Below are positions 16,595 through 25,498 of a DNA stretch of 64,000 bases, piece by piece. The notes below the pieces were generated by a model. The model was given only the letters and a program-made list of their open reading frames with translations, was not told the origin of the DNA and made no database searches. A program made the position numbers and the translations under genes. Source of the DNA: UBA1494_A sp963973975 (GTDB lineage: Bacteria; Bacteroidota; Bacteroidia; Flavobacteriales_E; Vicingaceae); NCBI GenBank assembly GCA_963973975.1, contig CAXBCF010000002.1:133402-197401 (forward strand), given 5' to 3'. Within the stretch, counting starts at the first letter, position 1. Every line of letters begins with the position of its first letter.

Positions 16595-16688
16595 AAATGG
16601 AAGTTTGAAGACGAAAGTTTGAAGATTATTAATTAAAAATAATGAGCAGACTTTAAATGCGTTTGTTTTATAACTGATTTTAATTGCT

Positions 16689-17552
16689 TTACTCTTTTTT
16701 CTTTCTAAATCCATATAAACTTTGCCCGATAAAGTCTTTAGGGAATTGATCATCACCTTCAAAGCCCAATTCAATTTCTCCATTTTGATCGGGAACGTGA
16801 TGAGTTCCGAAAATGTAGTCCCAAAGACTCAAGCTAATCCCGAAGTTGATTCCAAAGCGTCCTTTTGGAAGATGATAAGCATGATGGTATAAATGCATCA
16901 CAGGATTATTGAAAATATATTTCAAAGGACCATATGTTAATTTTATATTGGCATGATTTAAATGGCCAATGCTAATGGCAGTAAAGTGCACGATGTAAGC
17001 TTGCTCAGGTTCGAAGCCTCCTAGCAACATAATGGCAACGGTCTTTAGTGGTTTATAGAGGATGTTTTCCATCCAATGGTAACGAAGATGAGCAGCAAAG
17101 CCCATTTCTTTTACAGAGTGATGAACTTTATGAAACTCCCAAAATGCAGGTATTTTATGGAGCATCACATGTGTGAACCATTGCACAAAATCCAATAACA
17201 AGAAAAATAGAAGTAATTCAGCCCAAAATGGGAAGGCTGTAAGATCTATCAGAGCAAAGCTTTGCAAACTCAGACCGACTTTGCCGAATCCGAGTTCCAA
17301 TAAAGCATAAACACCGCTAATTACAATTGCAAAAATGAAGAAATTAAAAAATAGGTAGAAAGCATCAAGCCAAAAGTCTTTTCGGATTACTTTTTGATTT
17401 TTTCTCCATGGAAAAAGTATTTCTAAGCCCCATACTAATAGCGATAAGGTTATTAAACCCCAAAAATAATTGGTGTACCACGGCACTTGAAATGTGATGG
17501 AATTCCAAGTCCAATTTAATGTATTTAGAAAAGCCTCAAAAAAGTATTCCAT
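16689..17552 (-). CDS. Fatty acid hydroxylase / sterol desaturase superfamily protein
   Basis: A 287-residue integral membrane di-iron protein. The histidine boxes of the superfamily are present: HxxxH at His128-His132, HKVHH at 141-145 and HLYHH at 220-224, with further His in GHLNH near 196-200 and THH near 253. Hydrophobic segments lie at about 30-48, 65-85 and 105-125. Members hydroxylate or desaturate lipids such as fatty acids, sphingoid bases and sterols using iron and oxygen. The substrate here is unknown. Its promoter region carries the same palindrome and spacing as the two neighbouring sulfur genes, so it is probably a member of the same regulon although on the other strand. Confidence 0.87.
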   Translation of the reverse strand: MEYFFEAFLNTLNWTWNSITFQVPWYTNYFWGLITLSLLVWGLEILFPWRKNQKVIRKDFWLDAFYLFFNFFIFAIVISGVYALLELGFGKVGLSLQSFALIDLTAFPFWAELLLFFLLLDFVQWFTHVMLHKIPAFWEFHKVHHSVKEMGFAAHLRYHWMENILYKPLKTVAIMLLGGFEPEQAYIVHFTAISIGHLNHANIKLTYGPLKYIFNNPVMHLYHHAYHLPKGRFGINFGISLSLWDYIFGTHHVPDQNGEIELGFEGDDQFPKDFIGQSLYGFRKKKE

Positions 17553-17575
17553 TTTGTATCAAATTCAGATAGCTG

Positions 17576-17620
17576 TAAAATTAGGTGTTTATCAAATTTA
17601 TTAAAGTAACAATTGTTACT
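17576..17620 (-). promoter_or_regulatory. Fatty-acid-hydroxylase-like gene promoter with perfect palindrome
   Basis: AGTAACAATTGTTACT (17605-17620) is a perfect 16-bp palindrome containing GTAAC-AATT-GTTAC. On the minus strand it is followed after exactly 22 bp by TAATTTTA (17583 down to 17576), one base from the -7 consensus. Another -7-like sequence, TAAATTTG, lies nearer (17600-17593). The first arrangement matches the tauE and MBL-rhodanese promoters exactly. Confidence 0.68.
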
Positions 17621-17650
17621 GGTTTCATGTTTTCAGATACACTAAAATAA

Positions 17651-17680
17651 AAAACGGCAGCAAATAGTTGCTGCCGTTTT
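17651..17680 (-). terminator. Terminator after the POT transporter gene
   Basis: AAAACGGCAGCAA (17651-17663) pairs perfectly with TTGCTGCCGTTTT (17668-17680) around a 4-nt loop. It lies 25 bp past the transporter stop on the minus strand, and separates that gene from the one at 16689-17552. Confidence 0.92.
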
Positions 17681-17704
17681 ATTGATTGTATTTTAATCTA
17701 TTTT

Positions 17705-19210
17705 TTACTCTACTCCGTGCATGAGTTTTTTGAGGGGTTTATTAAATATTGCTATTAAAACAGCAATACTTAACAAAACATAGCCAATTGTAGAGAAAAC
17801 TTCGGTGTATTTTGCTAAGCCTTCTTCAGAAGTTAAGGCAACACCGTCATCACCATGTCCTCCAGTTAGGGCAGCAATTTTGCCACCAACGTAATTGGCT
17901 ATTGCAAAACTTAAAAACCATGCTCCCATAGCTGTTCCAGAGACTGATTTTGGAGAAAGTTTAGTAACCATTGATAACCCAATAGGAGATAAAAATAATT
18001 CTCCTGTTGTATGTAATAGATAAACAAAAACAAGAGTCAATAATGGAACTTGGAAAGAATCATTTACAAATTGTAAACCAACTAATGTAACTAAAAATCC
18101 TAGGCCTAATTGTAAGATACCCAGCGAAAACTTCATTGGGATGCTTGGATTTTTACCCATTTTAGAGAGCTTTACCCACATTACTGAGAAAATTGATCCA
18201 AAGGTGATGATGAAAAATGGATTGAAAAACTGGGTCATAGATGCAGGCATATCCCATCCTAAAATACCACGATCTACATTTCGGTCTGCAAATAAAGTCA
18301 ATGAGGTACCGGCTTGTTCAAAACATGCCCAAAATGTTATGTTAATTATCATGAAAATAATCAATGCAATCATTCGATCTTTCCAAATAGAAATGTTTTT
18401 TTCTTGATCTTCTTTAATGCCAGATTTAACCATTGCTATTGATATGTATAAAAACAAACCAAGTAAAATGTAATCCATGAATTCATTTTTTAGAATTAGG
18501 ATATAGCACAATGGTATTAATAACAGCGAACCATAGGTTATAGCTTGAACATAAGTAATAGGACCAAGTTTCTTTTTTCCAGCTTCTGTGATTTCTAAAC
18601 CCTCTGCAGCTGCATAGTTTTTTCTTCCAGACCAAAAAATTAAAAGTCCAGCAAGCATCCCTATACCGGCAAGTCCAAAACCATATTTAAATCCGTAAGT
18701 TTCACCCACATAGGCAACAAGTGTTGTTGCAAGAAGTGCTCCTATGTTAATGCCTATGTAAAATATCGTAAATCCAGAATCCCTTCTTGGGTCATTGTCG
18801 TGGTAGAGTTTTCCAACAATGGTAGAAATATTCGCTTTAAAATAGCCATTGCCTATAATAATTGCTCCCATTCCAATTAATAACATGGTTTCATTGCCAC
18901 CGAGAATTAAAAACTCGCCAATAGCCATTAAAATTGCACCCAACATTACAGCATAACGATATCCAAGGTATTTATCAGCCATTTTGCCTCCTAAAATAGG
19001 TGCAGCGTAAACTAATCCTGTATAAGCTCCATAAATTAAGGATGCTTCAGCATCGCCTTTCATTAAAGATTTTACTAAGTATAGTGTTAAAAGTGTGCGC
19101 ATCCCGTAATAACAGAAACGCTCCCACATTTCTGAGAAAAACAAGGTCATTAAACCCGCTGGTTGTTTTTCTGAAGGGATATCGGCAATCTTATTTGTTG
19201 GAGTCTTCAT
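17705..19210 (-). CDS. POT-family proton-coupled oligopeptide transporter
   Basis: A 501-residue major-facilitator protein with 12 or more membrane segments. The family signature is clear: FFSEMWERFCYYGMRTLLTL near 28-47, containing the ExxERFxYYG motif used in proton coupling, and FTIFYIGINIGALLATTL near 148-165, the PTR2 signature. It imports di- and tripeptides with protons. Downstream of the DPP-IV peptidase gene by 57 bp on the same strand, it forms a plausible unit in which the peptidase releases dipeptides in the periplasm and this carrier brings them in. A strong terminator follows. Confidence 0.93.
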   Translation of the reverse strand: MKTPTNKIADIPSEKQPAGLMTLFFSEMWERFCYYGMRTLLTLYLVKSLMKGDAEASLIYGAYTGLVYAAPILGGKMADKYLGYRYAVMLGAILMAIGEFLILGGNETMLLIGMGAIIIGNGYFKANISTIVGKLYHDNDPRRDSGFTIFYIGINIGALLATTLVAYVGETYGFKYGFGLAGIGMLAGLLIFWSGRKNYAAAEGLEITEAGKKKLGPITYVQAITYGSLLLIPLCYILILKNEFMDYILLGLFLYISIAMVKSGIKEDQEKNISIWKDRMIALIIFMIINITFWACFEQAGTSLTLFADRNVDRGILGWDMPASMTQFFNPFFIITFGSIFSVMWVKLSKMGKNPSIPMKFSLGILQLGLGFLVTLVGLQFVNDSFQVPLLTLVFVYLLHTTGELFLSPIGLSMVTKLSPKSVSGTAMGAWFLSFAIANYVGGKIAALTGGHGDDGVALTSEEGLAKYTEVFSTIGYVLLSIAVLIAIFNKPLKKLMHGVE

Positions 19211-19267
19211 AAAGTTTAGTTAAATTAAAATTTCGATAAAAATATATTTTTTTTTGATAATTAAGCT

Positions 19268-21505
19268 TTAAAGGTTACTTTCTATAAAATCAGTCATTTT
19301 TTGATACAAATGATAACGAGTGTTTCCGCCATAAATGCCATGATTCCTATTGGGATAAACAAATAAATCAAATTGTTTATCGGCCTTAACGAGTGCATTA
19401 ATCATCTCTGTAGTGTTTTGCAAATGCACGTTATCATCAGCCATTCCGTGAACTAAAAGGTATTTTCCTTCTAACTTTTCTACATGATTGATAGGGGAGT
19501 TGTCATCATAACCCTCTTCATTTTCTTGCGGAGTTTGCATGTATCGTTCCGTGTAAATTGAATCATAAAAGCGCCAATTGGTAACAGGAGCAACTGCAAT
19601 TGCAGCTTTAAAATAGGCTGCTCCTTTTAAAATACAAAGTGATGACATGTAGCCACCGTAACTCCATCCTTGAACGCCAATTCTAGCTCCATCAACATAG
19701 TCTAAACTAGCCAGGTATTTTGCAGTCTCAATTTGATCCATGGTTTCGTATTTACCCAATTGCTTGTAAGTGATTTTTTTAAAATCAGCACCACGGGCTC
19801 CTGTACCTCTGTTGTCTACTGAAACTACAATGTAACCTCTTTGAGCTAAATGTTGGTGCCAAAAGTAATTGGCTCCACCCCAAGAGTTGGTCACAGTTTG
19901 TGAACCTGGACCACCATATATAGTTAAAAACACTGGATATTGTTGATTTGGATTGAAATCTGCAGGTTTAATCATCCAACCATTTAATTCTACTCCTTCA
20001 GAAGTTTTGAAACTAAAAAAAGTCTTTGGACTGATTTCATAAGTTTCCAGCTTTTTCTTAAGCGCTTCATTGTCTTTTAAAACCCGAATTTCTTTTCCAG
20101 AATTGTTTTGCAAACTGATGTAGTAAGGGTCATTTGCCCTTGTGTGGTAATTGATAAAATAAGCAAAGCTTTTACTGAAAACAGCAGAATTTGTTCCCGT
20201 TTTTGAGCTGATTTCCTTTTTATTTTTTCCGTTAAAGTCAATGCTGTAAATGTTTCTATCTATTGGACTTCTTTCAGCAGATTGATAATACAATACCTTG
20301 TTTTTTTCATCCATTCCGTAGAATTCAGTCACCTCCCAATTACCTTTGGTAAGTTGATTCTTTAAACTGCCATCGATGTTGTACAAGTAGAGGTGTTTGA
20401 ATCCGCTTTTCTCACTGAGGATTAAAAAATAGTTTTGATCTTCAGAAAAGTGAACCTCAAAAGGCATTTCAATGTAGGTGTCACTTTTTTCGGTATGAAT
20501 GACTTTACTGCTTCCATCTTCCGCATTTACACGATTAATTTTTAACTCATTTTGATGACGGTTGGAACTCATCACAGCCAATTGATTTGAATTCTTCGTC
20601 CATTTTATTGAAGTCAAATACTCATAAGCTTGATTGAGTTTTACATCAATTGTTTTAGCTGCTTTCAATTGATAAATTTTAATTGAAACCTTGGCATTTT
20701 CTTCACCAGCTTTTGGATATTTAAATTGATAATCAGAAGGGTAGAGCCCGTCATACATTTTCATGTTCCATTGTTTTACGGCATTTTCATCAAATCGATA
20801 AAACGCTATTTTTTCTCCGTCAGGTGACCATTCAAAGGCTTTTGAAAGTTCTAGTTCTTCTTCATACACCCAGTCTGAGGCTCCATTGATTATTTTGTTT
20901 TTTTCTCCGTCTGTCGTGATTTGAATTGTTTTATTAGTTGCAAAATCTTTGTAAAATAAATTGTTGTTAACGACAAAAGCTACCTTGTTTCCCTGAGGAG
21001 AAAAATCGGCATACAATTGTTTTTCACCATCATAAAGTTGCTCCAACTTTTTGCTTTTTAAATCATATACATAATAATAAGCCTTGCTTGACCTTCGGTA
21101 AATGGCTTCCACTTCATTGGCAATTAAAACCTTTTTTTCATCTGCTGAAAATTGATAATCATCCATGGAAATAGTTTCTCCATTGAATTTTAAATCTGTT
21201 GCATCAATTAATGTTGCCATTTTTTTACCAGACTTATAATTGTATTTAACCAATTGATTGCCTTTTTCGCCTCTTTCAAGTACGGTGTAATGCAAACCAT
21301 CATTCATTGAACGAAGCCCACGAACACTTTCAGGATTAAATTCATAAGTTTTCCAAATATCAGATAAACTGATTTTCTTTTTCTCGATTTCAACAGAAAC
21401 TTCTCGGTCTACAGGTGGTTCTTTGTCAACTTGTTCAATTTGAGCTAAAGCTTGATAAGCGATTAATTGAGTGGCTAAAAGTAGCAATGCAACTATTTTT
21501 TTCAT
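19268..21505 (-). CDS. Dipeptidyl peptidase IV (S9 family, secreted)
   Basis: A 745-residue exopeptidase that removes X-Pro or X-Ala dipeptides. It has a signal peptide (MKKIVALLLLATQLIAYQAL, then AQ), an N-terminal eight-bladed propeller (DPP-IV N domain, about 90-450; the E-E-L motif that binds the substrate amino terminus is in WVYEEELELSKAFEWSPDG) and a C-terminal alpha/beta hydrolase domain. The catalytic residues are the Ser of GWSYGGYMSS, an Asp in MADDNVHLQNT and the His of NRNHGIYGG. Length is typical. It precedes the POT transporter on the same strand and is likely periplasmic. Confidence 0.94.
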   Translation of the reverse strand: MKKIVALLLLATQLIAYQALAQIEQVDKEPPVDREVSVEIEKKKISLSDIWKTYEFNPESVRGLRSMNDGLHYTVLERGEKGNQLVKYNYKSGKKMATLIDATDLKFNGETISMDDYQFSADEKKVLIANEVEAIYRRSSKAYYYVYDLKSKKLEQLYDGEKQLYADFSPQGNKVAFVVNNNLFYKDFATNKTIQITTDGEKNKIINGASDWVYEEELELSKAFEWSPDGEKIAFYRFDENAVKQWNMKMYDGLYPSDYQFKYPKAGEENAKVSIKIYQLKAAKTIDVKLNQAYEYLTSIKWTKNSNQLAVMSSNRHQNELKINRVNAEDGSSKVIHTEKSDTYIEMPFEVHFSEDQNYFLILSEKSGFKHLYLYNIDGSLKNQLTKGNWEVTEFYGMDEKNKVLYYQSAERSPIDRNIYSIDFNGKNKKEISSKTGTNSAVFSKSFAYFINYHTRANDPYYISLQNNSGKEIRVLKDNEALKKKLETYEISPKTFFSFKTSEGVELNGWMIKPADFNPNQQYPVFLTIYGGPGSQTVTNSWGGANYFWHQHLAQRGYIVVSVDNRGTGARGADFKKITYKQLGKYETMDQIETAKYLASLDYVDGARIGVQGWSYGGYMSSLCILKGAAYFKAAIAVAPVTNWRFYDSIYTERYMQTPQENEEGYDDNSPINHVEKLEGKYLLVHGMADDNVHLQNTTEMINALVKADKQFDLFVYPNRNHGIYGGNTRYHLYQKMTDFIESNL

Positions 21506-21588
21506 AAATCTATTGTTTTTCTTTGGTCTCTATTATTTTAGAATGCCGAATTTAACCAAATTTGAAAAGAATAAAATTTAATTTAACC

Positions 21589-23010
21589 ATGTACGATACT
21601 TTAGTGTGGGGTAGAATAAATGATGAGGATTTAATTCATTTTGAAGCCCTTGTAGGAAAGGACCAAGTTGTTGTTGATCAAAATCGCTTGAAAGAGTATG
21701 ACCACGATTACACGGAAGACTTGCATTTTTTACCACAAGTGGTTCTAATTCCTCAAACTGCTAATCAAATTGCTGCTGTATTGAAACACTGCAATCTGCG
21801 AAAAATTCCGTTAACAGTTCGTGGTGCTGGAACAGGATTAAGTGGTGGTGCGCTGCCCATCCACGGTGGTGTTCTCCTCAGCATGGAAAAAATGAATCGA
21901 ATTTTGGAAATCGATGAACGAAACCTACAAGCTACTGTAGAACCTGGTGTGATTACTCAAGTTTTTCAAGAAGCGGTTGAAGCCAAAGGACTTTTTTACC
22001 CACCTGATCCTGCTAGTAAAGGAAGTTGTTTTATTGGTGGAAATTTGGCTGAAAATAGTGGTGGTCCAAAAGCGGTAAAGTATGGCGTAACAAAAGATTA
22101 TGTATTAAATTTAGAAGTTGCCTTGCCCGACGGTCGTTTATTTTGGACAGGTGCCAATGTATTGAAAAATGCCACTGCCTTAAATTTAACGCAATTAATG
22201 ATTGGCAGCGAGGGCACTTTGGGAGTAATTACTAAAGCAGTGTTTAGATTGATTCCACTGCCAAAATTTGATTTATTAATGCTAGTACCTTTTCGAAAAG
22301 CGGAACAAGCCTGTGAGGCAGTTTCTGCAATATTCAGTTTGGGCATCACACCTTCGGGTTTGGAGTTTATGGAACGAGATGCATTGGATTTTGCCAAACA
22401 ATATATTCCTGGAATCGAGCTAGAAATTGAAGTAGGTGTCGAGGCGCATTTACTGATTGAATTAGATGGCAATTACCAAGATGTATTACTGAAGGAAGCA
22501 GAAGAAATATATAACTTACTCAATCATTACGATTGTGCTGAAGTGCTGATGGCTGATTCTAAAGCTGAAAAAGACAAGCTGTGGAAATTGAGAAGAAGTT
22601 TGGGTGAAGCGGTTAAAAATAATTCCATTTACAAAGAGGAAGATACTGTTGTTAAGCGAGCTGAATTGCCACAATTACTCAAAGGAGTGAAGGCAATTGG
22701 AAAGGAATATGGTTTTCGGTCTGTTTGCTATGGACATGCAGGAGATGGGAATTTACATGTAAATATTTTGAAGGGAGAAATGAGCGATGAGCAATGGCAA
22801 GGCGCTCATTTAAAGCAAGGCATTCGAGAAATATTTAAGCTTTGCAAAGCATTGGGCGGCACCATTTCTGGGGAGCATGGAATTGGCTTGGTGCAAAAGG
22901 AGTACATGGATGTACTTTTTAGTCCTGAGGATATAGCTTTGCAAAAAGCCATTAAGAAAGTATTCGATCCCAATGGAATTTTGAATCCTGGGAAGGTGTG
23001 GATGGATTGA
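21589..23010 (+). CDS. GlcD-like FAD-linked oxidase (glycolate/D-lactate dehydrogenase type)
   Basis: A 473-residue flavoprotein of the FAD-binding PCMH family. The ATG at 21589 (MYDTLVWGRINDEDL) is chosen over an upstream TTG. The FAD-binding region shows VRGAGTGLSGGALPIHGGV near 86-104, DPASKGSCFIGGNLAENSGG near 141-160 and GSEGTLGVITKAVF near 205-218. The C-terminal part has YGHAGDGNLHVNIL, GGTISGEHGIG and DPNGILNPGK, typical of GlcD and D-lactate dehydrogenases that oxidise 2-hydroxyacids and pass electrons to the respiratory chain. The exact substrate is not determined and no glcE/glcF partner is adjacent. It is convergent with the next gene with 2 bp between the stops. Confidence 0.87.
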   Translation: MYDTLVWGRINDEDLIHFEALVGKDQVVVDQNRLKEYDHDYTEDLHFLPQVVLIPQTANQIAAVLKHCNLRKIPLTVRGAGTGLSGGALPIHGGVLLSMEKMNRILEIDERNLQATVEPGVITQVFQEAVEAKGLFYPPDPASKGSCFIGGNLAENSGGPKAVKYGVTKDYVLNLEVALPDGRLFWTGANVLKNATALNLTQLMIGSEGTLGVITKAVFRLIPLPKFDLLMLVPFRKAEQACEAVSAIFSLGITPSGLEFMERDALDFAKQYIPGIELEIEVGVEAHLLIELDGNYQDVLLKEAEEIYNLLNHYDCAEVLMADSKAEKDKLWKLRRSLGEAVKNNSIYKEEDTVVKRAELPQLLKGVKAIGKEYGFRSVCYGHAGDGNLHVNILKGEMSDEQWQGAHLKQGIREIFKLCKALGGTISGEHGIGLVQKEYMDVLFSPEDIALQKAIKKVFDPNGILNPGKVWMD

Positions 23011-23012
23011 AA

Positions 23013-24575
23013 TTAATCTTTTGTTAAAAGATCAGTTAATTTTAACTCTAGTAACTGATTTTCAATACTGATCAACAATTTTCCATTGTTGATGATTGCT
23101 TTTTCAAAATAAGGAAACTCAGCGAGTACTTGATTTTTTGGATCTAATAAAAAAGCATCTTTCTCACTTCTAATTAGTCTGTAGTTCTTAGACTTCAAAT
23201 ATGCTGTATATAAAATTGCCTCAGATAATTTTTCAATCGATTCTAGGTCTTTTTTTACTTTCCAAATATTTTTTGACTCATCAGAAACATAAAAGTTAGA
23301 ATCGGTTTTCTCATTGATTTCAATAAGCATTGAGTCTAATTTAATGTAATTATCATCAATTAATAGATTTTGTAATTTTTCTTTATAGTTTTCAGAAATT
23401 TTGACTTTTGCAAGAACTTCTAATTTATTTAAATCAATTTTCACAACCTCATAAGGGAGAAGAAGTGTTAATTGATCTTCCTTAATTGTATAATCTGAAA
23501 TAAAATCAAAAGTTCCGGTCTCAAAATCAGATTGAAATAACTTTTTGCCAGTAGTTTCATCAAAAACTACAAGGTAAGGCTTGCCTCTTAAAGTTTTCCT
23601 ATTTTTTTCATTTATGATATAGCCACTGTGAATAAATAATAAGTGATTTTTATATTTTACAATTTCTGATTGTTGTAAGTCTTTACTTGATAAGATATAC
23701 TGCCAAATTGGACTGCCATCTTTTTCAAGTTTTGCTAAGTAATCTTTAGAGGTATAAAAGATTGAAGAGCTATCTTGTATTAAATTTGATCTATTTTCAG
23801 AATTTATACTATTGTTAATGATAGCAACTTGATAGAAAATTATACCACCTACCAAGCCAAACATTATCGCACCTGCTACAGCAGTTCCTACCCCATTATT
23901 ACTTGTGCCACCACCAAAAATTGCATTGTAATCCCAGCCTTCACCGTTAAATATATTTACTTGATGCAATCCTGCACTTGCTATTAGAAAATTACTATCG
24001 TTTACTTGCTGAATATTATTTATTCCGTATTGTCTATTAACTTCTCTTTGCCAAAGCACTCTACCATTCTTTAAATCAACTCCTTCCAAAAAGTTAAAAT
24101 TTGATGGAAATTCTTCAGATTTGTAACCAAAACCAATCAGGTTTAAGGAATCGATAGAAATCAAATTGTGTTTTACCCACCAAACTTTTTCACCACTTAG
24201 GTGATCTATAACTTTGTTTGACTCTGCTGTGTAATGAATAATCAAGCTTCCTTCTTGTAGAATTTCTTCAAATTTGTAGGAAATTTTCATCTTCCAGAGT
24301 ATGGAGTCCTTTTTTAGATGATACTGATTAACTACACCGAGGTCTTTCATATTTCCATTGTTTCTCTTTCCTCTAATTTGGAAAGTAATCAAGTCTTCAT
24401 GTAGATGAAAATTATCAATTCGGTCAGCTGATTGATAGATTTTTACGGGAATTTGTTTTTTGGATTTAAGTTCAAACTGCTCATTTAATAGAATGATATC
24501 TGAATCTTTGTTCTGAGCGGTTAAACTAAATAGAGAAAAGAGAAATAAAAGCGTAAGTAAATAGTTTTTAGTCAT
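23013..24575 (-). CDS. Secreted propeller-like protein of unknown function
   Basis: A 520-residue protein with a signal peptide (MTKNYLLTLLFLFSLFSLTA, then QN). Repeated short segments of the form L-x-G-x-V-L-W-x-R and W-Q-Y, for example KNGRVLWQREVN near 170 and GSPIWQYILSS near 288, resemble blades of PQQ-type beta-propellers. A glycine-rich hydrophobic stretch (about 222-252, GVGTAVAGAIMFGLVGGII) interrupts the propeller and may be a membrane insertion or a second membrane anchor. I do not recognise the family and no PQQ ligands are obvious. It is convergent with the GlcD-like gene, sharing almost no intergenic DNA. Confidence 0.65.
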   Translation of the reverse strand: MTKNYLLTLLFLFSLFSLTAQNKDSDIILLNEQFELKSKKQIPVKIYQSADRIDNFHLHEDLITFQIRGKRNNGNMKDLGVVNQYHLKKDSILWKMKISYKFEEILQEGSLIIHYTAESNKVIDHLSGEKVWWVKHNLISIDSLNLIGFGYKSEEFPSNFNFLEGVDLKNGRVLWQREVNRQYGINNIQQVNDSNFLIASAGLHQVNIFNGEGWDYNAIFGGGTSNNGVGTAVAGAIMFGLVGGIIFYQVAIINNSINSENRSNLIQDSSSIFYTSKDYLAKLEKDGSPIWQYILSSKDLQQSEIVKYKNHLLFIHSGYIINEKNRKTLRGKPYLVVFDETTGKKLFQSDFETGTFDFISDYTIKEDQLTLLLPYEVVKIDLNKLEVLAKVKISENYKEKLQNLLIDDNYIKLDSMLIEINEKTDSNFYVSDESKNIWKVKKDLESIEKLSEAILYTAYLKSKNYRLIRSEKDAFLLDPKNQVLAEFPYFEKAIINNGKLLISIENQLLELKLTDLLTKD

Positions 24576-24623
24576 TTCGGGAATGGGGAGTCAAGAAATA
24601 TATGCTATGCCAATTCAACAATA

Positions 24624-25316
24624 TTAATAATTTTGAAATTGATTTTCGATGAACTGCTTTAATATTTTAGCAGCTATCAAGTCAATTGGGTGTGGAATTC
24701 CTTCTAATTTTTCTAGTTTCCCATTTGGTAAAACCAATGCTACTTCTTGAGACTCTTCCATGCTCACCATTTGATCTTCTGTTCCAATTCCAATGCAAAC
24801 TTTATGACTTATTTGTGAAAAGTCACTAGTTTTTAAGGCTTTTCCATTTGCTAAATCACGCATCATTTGAGCGGTTTTTAAAACCACATTTTTCCAATCT
24901 TCAGGTTGGTGTAAAGTGTTTAAACGAGCTACAAATTTGGGAACTTTCGCTTCAATTATTTCAGGATTTAATAGCTTAATTTCTTTCTCTGCTGCTTCTT
25001 TTGACCAATTGAATTTGGTGCCTAAAGTACAAATCTGCTCGACTTTTTCAGGATGTTCTAACGCTAATTTTAGTGCCACATAACCACCCATACTATAGCC
25101 AAAAATAGAAGTTTGCTCAATAGAGTTCTCGCGAAGATAGTCAAGAGTGTTTTTAACAAATAAGTCTATAGAAAACTCTGTAGAACTAGGCAAACCGCCA
25201 TGCCCTTCAAAATTGATGCTGTGAACAGAATAATTGTCTGATAGAAGAGATTTTAATTCCGCTAATTGTTGGCTGCTTCCTAAAGCACCGTGTAATAATA
25301 GTAGGTTGGGTTTCAT
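24624..25316 (-). CDS. Alpha/beta-fold hydrolase
   Basis: A 230-residue cytoplasmic protein of the alpha/beta hydrolase superfamily. The oxyanion-hole region LLLLHGALGSS is at 5-15, the nucleophile elbow FGYSMGG puts the catalytic Ser at about 75, and the His is in GIPHPIDLI near 208. The cap region is short. The family covers esterases, thioesterases such as MenH and many others, and the sequence does not fix the substrate. It is 49 bp away from the secreted propeller gene on the same strand. Confidence 0.85.
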   Translation of the reverse strand: MKPNLLLLHGALGSSQQLAELKSLLSDNYSVHSINFEGHGGLPSSTEFSIDLFVKNTLDYLRENSIEQTSIFGYSMGGYVALKLALEHPEKVEQICTLGTKFNWSKEAAEKEIKLLNPEIIEAKVPKFVARLNTLHQPEDWKNVVLKTAQMMRDLANGKALKTSDFSQISHKVCIGIGTEDQMVSMEESQEVALVLPNGKLEKLEGIPHPIDLIAAKILKQFIENQFQNY

Positions 25317-25469
25317 TAATTTTTATCCTAGTTAAAAAGGCATGAGTTGAAAATTTTACCTCAAGATTGATTTTTTTAAATTGAATTTTAACTCCTAAAA
25401 GTAATTATTTTTAAAAATAGGTTATTCAAAGGATTGAACAAGCATTCATGCATTTAAAAATGTTTGAAT

Positions 25470-25477
25470 TATATTTG
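25470..25477 (+). promoter_or_regulatory. -7 element of the leucine-rich repeat gene
   Basis: TATATTTG is an exact match to TAnnTTTG, 21 bp upstream of the start codon at 25499. The -33 element is not clear. Confidence 0.6.
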
Positions 25478-25498
25478 AATCCTACAAAATAAAAAAAC

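Noticed and set aside
17593..17600. TAAATTTG as the main -7 box of the fatty-acid-hydroxylase-like gene
   Set aside because: It is a better consensus match than TAATTTTA but would place the palindrome far closer than in the two sister promoters; kept only as an alternative.
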